A stretch of 64,000 nucleotides of DNA from Bolinopsis microptera (lineage: Eukaryota; Ctenophora; Tentaculata; Lobata; Bolinopsidae), in NCBI RefSeq assembly GCF_026151205.1, contig NC_087084.1:8676894-8740893 (forward strand), read 5' to 3'. The notes under the pieces are model-generated. The model worked only from the letters and a program-made list of their open reading frames with translations, was not told the DNA's origin and searched no databases. Shown here piece by piece: positions 46,457 through 58,400 of this stretch. A program made the position numbers and the translations under genes. How positions within the stretch are numbered: the first letter of the stretch is position 1; each line of letters begins with the position of its first letter.

Positions 46457-49400
46457 TTATCTTTTTTTCCTGACGTTAGGGTTAGCGTAGCTTCCTACTA
46501 CGTTGGAGTTCTTCTTCTTGTTCTTTCCCTTATCCGGCTGAAGTGAAAATCGTGTTAGATTTTATAAATACAGTTGGGCCACAACTCTACATAAGGGCGA
46601 GCACGTAATACACGACCCTACAAAGTTGAGCACGTTGACATGGAATGGATTTGGGAGGATTTGAAAATTCGCGGCGTATCGCAACAAGAAAAATGCTTTC
46701 ACAATTCACTCAATATATTAATGGGCTTCTTAAAACGCTGGATTTTGGAAATTTGCCAATATTTTTGTGGCCGATAATAATAAGTGATAAGGAATGAAAT
46801 AATGCGAATGAGGTGATAATTAAGCTTATATGAACGTTTGGCTTACATCAAATTTGGACTGATACCAAACCAAGTTGTGTTGGACTCTGGTTTTGTCTAC
46901 TGGTGTTGGAGAGAGGATTTTGAAGTGGACCTGTTATGTGATGTGAGTGAAGTGGATGGTTAAATGAATAAAAACGTGAGATCAGAATTCAGAGATGCTA
47001 CTGCTAGATTCTTTAATAAGGTGTGAGTTGAAGTACAAATAGGACTAAAACTGAAAGCAAATCCAAGATCGAAATGAGGATTACTGGGGATTACTTCATC
47101 AGTGCTTCATTTTGAAAACCTGCCTCAATAAAACTTAAAATAGTGCTTAAGGCCACAGGGGGGGGTCGAGGCCTCAAAAAATGCAAAAAAACATTATGCT
47201 TTGAATCAATATATATTTTTGTGGTGGATACTTTGCCACCACTCATTTGTCTGTAGCTATTTTACTTTTTTTTATAAATGAGGTTAACCAATTCTCATTT
47301 AACCTCATTTTTTTGATAAATCGATAATGGAGGGCAGAAATATTGATGCCATTACAACTGAAAACTACGATAGGCTTTGTTTTTATTGTTTTTGTGTTAT
47401 TTCAACAGTTAAACTTTGAAAAATATACAAATAAAGGCAAAATTCTCAAAAATCACATAACATAAAAAACAGTTTTTTGCCTCTCCTGAAAACCACGAAT
47501 TTTTGACTTCAAAATCTATCTTCTCCTAGAGTTTTTATCCATTTCACCTCAAATTTGGAACTTATGTTCCTGACATAAATTTAAAAGTTTGTTATGTAAC
47601 GATTGTTGTAATTTTGCTCCTAACTCTTTTTATGAGGTTAACCATTTTAAATTTTGTAACCCGCACTCATGGTTAACCTCATATCTCAGCTTTGGAGCAA
47701 GATATCATAAATCGTTACATAACAAAAACTCAAAATACCTTGAAGAACATTGTTGCCAAGTTACAAGGTTCTAAGTCATAAACTGAAAAAGAAGATAGAT
47801 TTTGAACACGATTTCATTTAAAGTTTTCATTTACAATAGAATTACAGGTAAACCTCAAAATTCAACGCGCGATATCTTCAAATAGGAAACTTTGTTTTCG
47901 GTAAGGACAAAAGCATTTGAAAATTTAGATCGAGCTCTACAACATATCTCAAAATCTCAAAATCGACCTCGGACCCCCCCCTGTGGCCTTAACACACAAA
48001 GCATAACTTGGTGTCAGTATAATCCCAAGTTCAATCCCTTTATAAAAAGTGTGTATTCATAGTTTCCAAACCAGTGCCAGTAGTTACCTATACTAAGTCA
48101 CCGATGTAAACTATTTGAGGGCAACATCTGAGTCTGATATTATAGTACAGTCAATTATATTTGTTGATATTATAATAAAGTGGTACATATAAATCTTTTA
48201 AAAGTGGTAAATATAAATCTTTAAAAAGCGGTATTATATATCAATGAACAGACAGGCGCTTTTCCGCCGAAATTATTACGTAGTACTACTACTAATCAAT
48301 TAGACTACAAGTAATGTGAACAGAAAAAAAAGACTTACAATTTTATCTTCAGCTATAAGTTCACTGCTAGATTGAGGGTTTCTGCTATTCTTCATCTGTT
48401 CGATCAGGAACTTCTTATCAGCATTTTCCACCTGTCAGAAAGAGTCTTGGTAATTTTAATTTCATAATATCAGATTAGATGGAGGGATATAAGATATAAT
48501 ATATGAGATAAACGTATCACTTTTGTGTTAGTTCAGTCTTTAGGCTAGACAGATTTAAAAATTGTTCAAAAAGTGATTACGTAATATGTGAACGACCCCA
48601 TACTACAAACGCTGTATTGTGCATGATGTATGCGTTTTATCATAATTTGAGAGCTTTTATGTGACATTTTCTTAGCGACCGATTCAATATTAATAACTGA
48701 TAACGAATATTTGGTGGTCTCACAAGGCTGACGCTGGAGATTTAGACAACGATTATTCCTTGTATGGTCATCAGTCAATGGTGGTTGACTGTCTGCAAAG
48801 AAACGTGGCATCAGCATAAAACTTATCTCATAATTACACTTGCAATAAAACCACAATAATACCACCCGTATCCACACTCAGACCTGAGTTAAGTCATTTT
48901 CCGGTACGAGATTGGGGACGGGTTCTATTTAAAAAACAAACAAACAAAACCACAAACCTTGATCTGCTCCCGTAAGAGTTGTATAGTAAGCTGCCTTGCA
49001 GCGGAGAGTGAGTAGAAGAAATGGATTACTATCACCGTTACCACCACTATTACCACAACTACAGATGTCATCTTTAGGTTATCCAAGATGATTTCTTTAA
49101 ATGAGCCTGATAATGATGTAGGTAATTATGGTGCAAATTAATTTTATTAATTAATTTGATTAGTGCAAATTAGAAGCTGAAAGCTACATATTTTTGAGTG
49201 ATTAATTGTTATTTTGGACAAGAATTTGGATAATGGCAAGATTCTTTGACTGTTATAATGACGATTCCCCACCAATTTTTTGCATACCTGATTTATCGAT
49301 GATAGTATTGAGTGGATCTATAAATTTATCGTGACCCTGGAATGGTCCACAGCTGAAAAAAAATATCGATGAGTTTTAGTTGAAGCACAGCGAGGAGTTA

Positions 49401-52400
49401 AAATTCAAATCAAAACATCGGAATATTGCATTATTAAATTTAATCTCATTTATGATCAATTTTTGGAAAACCGACATCTAAAATTAAAAACGTTCTGTCA
49501 TATCATTTAGAAAAAATGATATCTTGTTCAAGACTTTTTGTTATAACAACTATTGACAACCTACTCGCTAAAAAAAATAATAATAATAAAAAATTTAAAA
49601 AAAAAACCTACTCGCTACTCGGATTAAAGGTGAAGATTATCAACCCAATAGGTACAAACACCACCAGTAGAGATATTATGAATACTATGTTGATTATACT
49701 GGAGCTTGAGGAATTGAGTATGACTTTCTCTGGGGGTCTCACATTCCTAGAGGAGAGAAATATTTCAGATTCTTTTAATGTTAAATTTGAATGGATAAAA
49801 CAATCTACAGATTTTATCTGTCCTTGTTTTGCAGTCGTAAGTCAAAGTGCAGGCATTTAAAAGTTTGCCAACGTTAAACTTTCAATTAAATAAATTAAAC
49901 CTTCCAATAATAAGTAAACTTATTGAAATAATGATTGAAATCCTGAAGTACGTTTACAAACCTTAGTGCACTTATTTTCTTGAAATAAAACATGAGAACA
50001 ATCTCGACAAACGCCACCACAGACACCAGAGGGCTGAAGAAAAGTGCGCTCCAAAATATCATCTGTTTGTAGCATATGTCCAACACTTCCTTTGTTATGT
50101 TGAACTGAGTTATACCTGGCAAAATTTGTTATGTTAACATGAGGGAGTTACTTACTTACTTTAGGAATATCACTCAGTCCTGCATTTACCAAAAAAGGTA
50201 GAGTTTCTATAACCAGAATTTAATCAGATTTGACCTCCAGTATTACCAGTTTATTGTACACTGATACACTCAGGATATAACAGTGATGTACAGAAGAGGA
50301 GAGAGGCGCGGAGAGGGGAGATGGTAGGGCACAAACAGGATGGACGACTTTAAAGATAAGATCAGAGCCCAGAGGGTTGCGAAACTTAGAGGTAAGAAAT
50401 TGATGAAGAACAGAAAGAAACGAAGAAGTGGACAATAAACGTATACTACAAGGTGAGGACTGAGGTCGTGCACTGTTGCGTCTGAATCACTTTAACAGTT
50501 CTAATTATTATAAGATTATTGAAACTCATTTTTGCTTGTGAAATGATTTTTGATGTTAAAACTCGTCATTTTCCCATTGTTCATTTATTTAATTCAAATA
50601 CAAATATTTAGGACACCACTCATAATATCTATTCAAGTTGGTTAAAATGGCGTGGAGATAATACAAGGGTCGGTGCTAGCACTCTTGATTATATATTAAA
50701 GTCATTATTCTAACGGTATATTAGAACCAGACAGAAACAAAGTGTGAAGGGCCTGAACGGAACCCCTCGGTTTCAGTTCCTTGTTTAACACTGCCGTACA
50801 TAAGGGTCGGTGCTAGGGATTAGGTGTTAGAGGTTTTAGGTTACTATCACTTTGTCAAACAAATATAATGATGGTCTTATAACCTTATTTCCAGTATTAC
50901 ATCTAGCAAATAAATTGATTGTTTAAAGTTTGAACGGAATCTTAAACTGAACATACCAAGTTTTTCCCGAATAAAACGGTTGTTTTCGACCATTAACCGC
51001 CTTAACCACTCTGTCGTTAACAGGGCAATCACAAACACCGCAAAGTCAATTATAATCAGCCTGCAGGGTAGTCAAGTTTAAAATTAGCTGTAAACAAAAT
51101 TGGTTATTAAATGGTAATCACTTGTATTGATAATTTAATAATTTAGTATAAATTGAATTTGTCCATACAAAATACGCATGTACTTTGTAGGAAAATAGAA
51201 GATCACATTAGATTTTAAAATGGCCAAATGTTAACCGTACTACTTCAAGTCTCATGTACTGAAGTTGTAAAGTATTGAATTATCAGTAAATCAGAACATG
51301 CTGATGGTACCTGTAAAGTTCAGTTCCTATAAAGTTCTCCCAGCAGTTATAGGTCCAATCTGTATCCTTCGGAGCGTCCTTATCTTGTGTTTTCTAGGTG
51401 AGATAAATGATAAGGGGGGGGGGGGGGGATCATGTTATTTTTTGTCCGTTTATTTTTGTCCGTTTTGAAAATATAGCCGCCAAACGGACAAAAACCCCAT
51501 GATAAGTCAGCATTTGGGAGAGTTTGACTAATGAGGAAAAACCGATATTTTTTTTGTAGTGGGTGATACAGTTTAATTTAATGAGAAAATGGCGATTTAA
51601 TTTCAGACTTAGAGCAATAAGCATCCAGTCAAATAAGTGGACCAATTTCGCGTGTTATATAACACGTATAAACTCTGCCAAATAATAATATCTAGATTCT
51701 GATCAAAAACTTACTTGGATAGTATCATACAATATGTAGAGATAAGCTACAACACTGAATAGTTTTGTCACAAAGGACCGTGCCATCGTTATGTTAATCC
51801 GAGTGGATTGGAACTGATACATTTCCATGTTTCCGACAAACTCGAAAAATATCGGAAATATCACGTTACTGAAATTGTAAGTTTGTAATGTACAATGAGT
51901 AGGATTCTACATGAGGTTGACAATATCAGCCCAATTACATTTTTTATTGAGCTAGATGACGATTTAACGGGTGATACTCGTATTAAATATTTGTTCCAAA
52001 TATTTACCAACTCGGCGCGCGTCTTGATAGGTTATAAATCTACAAATTACAATATTTAAGCCAGAGTTCGGATAAAGAATACCTTACTCGGAAATATTAT
52101 GACTGGGATAAAGTGGTGGGTTTTGTAAAATTCCGCCATATTTTTCCCAGTCATTAATTTTCCCAGTCATAAATTAACCCGCTATAATATTCCCGAGTAA
52201 GGAATAGATAATAATGAAACCTTGCCGAAACGATGACAGCAGGCCCGTAAGATTTCCACATTCCATTGAGTGACTCTGATGTGATATTGTTGATATCAAT
52301 TGTATCCCCATCCTGTGATCCACAAGGATTTGTTGCCTCTTTCTTATCATACACATCATAGTACAAGTAAAACACTCCACCCATGGCCGCTGAGGGGAGT

Positions 52401-55400
52401 TTGTATGCTTAATTAATAGGTTAATTAAGTTTATGTTAGTACATCAACTATAGTTGTGATCGGTTAAAATCACATTTTTCTACACAACATCATGTAAAAA
52501 AACAGAAATTAACTGTAACAATTCAGTTTGAATTCGGGTATTAGTTCTGAACGCTGTAAAAAAAAGTGAGGAAACAACGTAACAACTTAAAAATTACCCC
52601 TTCTCCAAGCTTCAAAATATTTCACATACCTAAACATATTTTACATATTCTACATACCTAAACAAAGCACATTGGTAAACATCCTCAGAAGAGCTAGAAG
52701 AACTTTCTCTTTAGTTGAAACCAGTTTCTCTTTTTGATCGTCCGAAGTTAATTCTTCTTTTAGACTCTGAAAATTAAGGGACATTGTACGATTATAAAGA
52801 ATAGTCAATAGAGAGGTTTAAAGAATCCTTGGGAATGAAACAGCTCTGGACAGCTCAGGACTCCTGATTTAAGGGTGAAACAGTTGGATATGAGAGCTCT
52901 GGACAGCTCAGGACGCCTGATTTAAGGGTGAAACAGTTGGGTATGGGAGCTCTGGACAGCTAGCTCAGGACTCCTGATTTAAGGGTGAAACAGTTGGATA
53001 TATATGAGCGAATGTTATTAATGTAGATATATCCTAACCTTTAAAATACTTTTGCTCTTGAGGATGGCTGACTCTTTGTTTTCTATGTTGTAATCCCATC
53101 CTCCGAACACTAGTTCAGAGTACGGATTGTACCCAACTATTTCGATAGCTGATTTCTTGAACAGTTTCATCATACTGAAGATAAATAGTTGTCAGTTGCT
53201 CGTTATCATCCATACTTCTAATCTGTAGGAGTAATTTTAATGGACAAAAAAATGTATTATACATACTCGATTGAATTCACTTATCAATACAAATGTTAAT
53301 TTTTCTTTAATGAAAAGAATGCTTACTTTTTGATAATGAATAGGAGAGAAAGTAGGAAATAAGAAAGTCCGACCAAGACATATGCCAGAGCAAAGTTGTA
53401 AACAATTCCGAGCCTCTGCAGGAATTTCAGTCATTATTATTGGAAATTGGGCAATTATAACATCAATGAAAATAGAGACCGAACAATCATAACAATCGTC
53501 TATTAATATAAGTTTAAAGGAAAGTAAGTGAAAGTGAATCAATCGACCAACCCTGCACGTGTCGCACTTGAGACCCAAATCTTCCTTGATTAAAGAAAAC
53601 TGGCAATCTGCCGCCCCGAATGTAGCGTCTTCACCCAGATTAAAACATGTATACTTCCCATCATCACCAGACACATCGATAACCACCGAGCCACGGATCT
53701 ATCAATATCATCACAGGAATCGCCACATTTGTAACATTTTATTGAACATTGTTGCCTTTCTTCTGCAGACAGTGTTTTATCTATTGTGGTTGGACAGTTG
53801 ATATCTGTGAGAAGAGAATATTATTGCTCATACATTTATATTAATCACGTATAACAGTGTAAGGCAGTCAAAACACTTTTATTAGTAATGTGATATATAA
53901 GTTAGGTAAATAAATTAGATAAAACGTTAGGCAATATCAGTACACACTAACAACAACCAAAGTGGTGAAATTCTTTTCGCAGATTATTTGACAACAAGCC
54001 AGGAAATATCACTCACCACAATCTAACTTTCCCTCTGTAAAATCCTCCTTGTGATCCTTATCTTCCCCATCAAACTCTATTTCATTGTATTTTCTCTTTG
54101 CTTCGTCACCCTCTCCCTCGATTGGATTGTCGAAAGTTCGACATCGGTATCTATCATCTGGCTTACAACCAGATTCTCTGTATTTAATCTGCAATTGAAA
54201 ATAGTGAAAATATCGAAATTTATCTACCGCGTCTTAAATATAGTGAAAACCGAAAAAGTGCAATATTATTGTGTAAGAAAAGATTGTTCAACTAAAACTG
54301 ACGAAACTTACGTTTTTATTAGTTATATTCAGGGGCATATACCATCCAATATAAAGTGGTGTCTTTTCCATCCAACCCTGGAAATAGGACAAGTTAGTTG
54401 GGTTATAATACCCATCCAATACAAACCCAGTTTTGGGTATTTCTTTTGAAAGACGAAACACATTTACGCATGGTATGCCAGCGCAGCGCAGCATTTTAAT
54501 TTTGCGCGCACCTTTAACGTTAGTAAACTTTAACATAAAGACTCCGAACAAAACTAGCAATAGGAAAGTTTGCGAGAAGGTCTAAGTTTTGATTTTAAGT
54601 GAACACGATTTGGTAATTGTTCAAGGACTTCTTTGAGCAATTCATATCTGTCTACATTAATGGATGTCGTGCACGCGCAAATTAACAGTCTGGAAGCTTT
54701 TAGTGTGATTAATATTCCAACTTCCACAGGATTATGTGCGAAAGCATCATTTTGGAGCTGTGTTACTTGTAGAATAGCATTTAGCAATAGAATAAAAGTT
54801 AAGTACAGCCGAAGATAAGCTTTGATTTGTACAATTGTCTTGATATGTCCGAGAATATTTGAGATTGAAGATTTAAAAATCAATCAAGAATTCAAATTAT
54901 GCAAACAGGATAGAAAATAAATTCTCACCGTTCCGGTTAAAAACTGTAGCAAAGTATTGGCATAATTGTGCCATATCGGTGCATCAGTGATATTCAAAAA
55001 GTTAGGATTTGTGCACGTCAGGTTATCTGCGTTGTACAGTGTTGGCGTGTGAATTCCTTCCTCCTGGCCGTGTAACGTCTGGAAAAGTACCAGTACAAAC
55101 TCATAAAAGAACCATTAAATATTAGAAAATAACAATATATATCGAAATGATAGTTGGTACAGATGGTCGGAACTGTTGATGACCTGGGTACAATTTACTT
55201 GTACAATAGATCAGGTGGAAACTTATTATAACAATAATGAAAGTGTAGGTCACGATAAAGGTAATGAAAGTGTAGGTCATGATAAAGGTAATGAAAGTGT
55301 AGGTCATGATAAAGGTAATGAAAGTGTAGGTCGTGATAAAGATAATGAAAGTGTAGGTCATGATAAAGGTAATGAAAGTGTAGGTCGTGATAAAGGTAAT

Positions 55401-58400
55401 GAACGTGTAGGTCATGATAAAGGTAATGAAAGTGTAGGTCATGATAAAGGTAATGAAAGTGTAGGTCATGATAAAGGTAATGAAAGAGTAGGTCATGATA
55501 AAGATAATGAAAGTGTAGGTCATGATAAAGGTAATGAAAGTGTAGGTCATGATAAAGATAATGAAACTGTAGGTTTTTACATATAATCCAGGAACGGTGA
55601 TAAAGGACAGAGCCACGATAAGGTTCAGAAAGTTGATTTTCAGAAGCCATCTCAGAACACGAAAGTATGTTGAGACTCCAGAACCAAGATTTCCTTCAAC
55701 TTCTCGGATTGGTCCGCCCCAAATCCTGCGGGTTAATCAATCGAGTCAGCAGTCATTGATTATATTTGGTGGGTTATTGTTATAAAAAACAATCAGTGAC
55801 GGTGCCTGGACCAACATACAGAATAGTTAGGATTGCGTAATTTAAAATATTGCGATTATACGGATTTATTGAATCATCATTTCATTCATGCATCTAATTA
55901 TTCTAGAATATATTCAAACTTTCAAACATTAATAAAATGCACGAATATATCGATACATGACAATGATAAAATCGACACAGCGATTAGTCCTTACTTGTAA
56001 TCGTTAAGGCCCTCCGTGAATTTCTGCCACGATCTCTGCACGGTTAAGGATATATTGTACCCCAACCAGGTACAAAGAGGCAAACTCTTTATCTCAAACT
56101 GCTCCATCTAGTGGATATCAGGATGTTTAAAATATTTCCTTGTGTTGAGATTGAGCACATTTCCATTTGATCAAGAATTGTAAGTTCAAGGAGTGAACTT
56201 TATTATGAAATATAATTTTGTTTACGAACCAATCTACACTAATTTTATCAATTTTTACCTGATTGAGTTCCTCCCTTCTGAGTGTCCTCCTATCCATAAT
56301 GTTCAAACTCTCGCCAGGCCCCCGTTTTACGCTGCGCCGACTGCGGGCTTTGAGAGTGCCCCGCACGCTGCGCCGACTGGAGGTGGTACGTTTGAGACTA
56401 CCAGAGGAGACGGGACGCATCTCCACATCTCCATCTTGTGACGGTCCAGGTTGATCACCAGTTTCCTGTAAAATAGGTGCTCGTTACAAAGTTACAACTG
56501 GGGTAAGTTCTGTACCTTGTGAAACATAACTGGACGATGTGAAATTCTACTTCACTTTGGCGAACTGTACTGTACTACAGGTCAAATTAACTGACCCTAA
56601 CTTGGACAGCCCACAAAACTGTACAGTATTATAACAGATTCATTTGGTCGTTGGAAATTAGAGTCCTCTATTTTTAACGAGTTTTATTGAATACCACGCA
56701 CGAAACATTCAAATCACACATTCTAACCGCAGATAATGATAATCAGTAATCCAGATTAGGAACAAGACTTTACATTACAGTACACCAAAAGTGTGTTATA
56801 TGTACCAGGTAGGTAACAGGTCAACACGCCTTAAGCCTAGGCTCATGTTACAGGACAGTGTATTATTTGCACCGTAAACAAAGGGCTGATAAACATACAT
56901 CCCTGCAGTCTTGTTATAGGAATATTCTAAATATGTGGCCTAGGAATTTTGGTAATAAGATCTATGTGAACAAGTCTTGTCTAGAGTAGGTGATAGAAGA
57001 GGGATCAAATTCATTGATAAAAATTATTATTATTAGATGAGATCCAGGCTGACTTTGCAGAGTACTATTTAAAATCTCATGCTAAAACTCAAAACGGTTA
57101 TGTAATGTTCAGTGTAAGTTTCATCCAACAACAAATTTATGACTTGAAAGTAGCTGCTAATTTACTGTTGAGTAGCAAAGTTTTCAAATGCATGAAAATA
57201 CAGTTGCCAATCTGGAGGTGTATCAAGAAAGTTTATAATTCTCTATAATCATTTTTCGATCTTTCTGCATGGGTTTATTTATAAATAATTCAGCAGAACC
57301 TTTAATGAGATTATCAACGAACTCTAAGAAACCATTTCTGTTTAATATGATTGAACAAACTCCCACAACCGATAATAATCAACCTTCAAAATACACAACA
57401 ATCACACAGTTAAGTAATAATGTAACAAATTAATTGAAATATAATTATTAATTAGTGGTTACTTTTACTAATCGAAATATAATTAGTGGTTACTTTTACA
57501 CTTCATGCAAACCTCTTCTATAACGTCTGATTCTGATATTGAAAACTGAATTGATATTGTGTCATGAAGGATCTACCATGTCTCATCAACTTTATTGACG
57601 CACTCAAATTCCTCTAAGACTAACCTCTAAGCTCAAACCATATCATTCTAAACAACACAATGATTGTCATAGTAAGACAATGTCAAACTATTCCATAACT
57701 TTTCTTAACAGAAATGGCAAAAACACTTTTTTGACAAAATCCAAGTTTTGTCCGTTGAACCATGTGCTCTGAATTGGTAACCAGATATCATCATAATATT
57801 ACGTTCAAATGTAACAAGTGAAAGGCTTAGTTGAGGTTCACAAACTTCAGATTGTGCATTGGCGATTTAAACTAGTTTTCTGCATGCAACTGTCATCTTC
57901 CCTCAAGCTTTTCCCTAATAAAAATAATTTAAAGTTAAGTAAAAAGTAAAAATATGAGACTTTGAAATGTATGAAATAAAGCACACCTACCTCCTGCTTA
58001 GTTTCTCTCCTTTTCTTTGAACTGTGTCTTGTCCGACTAGGTAACTGAAAACAGGATCATATTACAAAGTTACAAGGACCAAATTAAACAAATTATTATA
58101 TTATCACCGATGTGATGATAAGAGATTGAGTTGTATTATTTTAGTGGTGTTTGTCACCTGTCACCAAGTCGTTATATGTTTTTAAGTAACAATCTAACTT
58201 CAACACATCAAAATGGTATCTTGCTATATCTTGCTATATCTTGCTATATCATGCTATATAAAATCCCGAAAGCTTAATACCAAAAAGGGTTTACATTTAA
58301 AGAAACAAGCATGCTTCAAAACAAAGTTGTACATAGAGATACATTAAAAAAGTTAAATCAAAAGCGTGTTTAATCAGCAAACAAGAAGTGTTTTATCTTA

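Noticed and set aside
55122-55650. Repetitive ORFs on both strands (NESVGHDKG, TFITFIMTY, FHYLYHDL)
   Set aside because: 27-bp minisatellite. Only the part at 55581-55725 on the minus strand is a real exon, in a frame fixed by the TMC motif.
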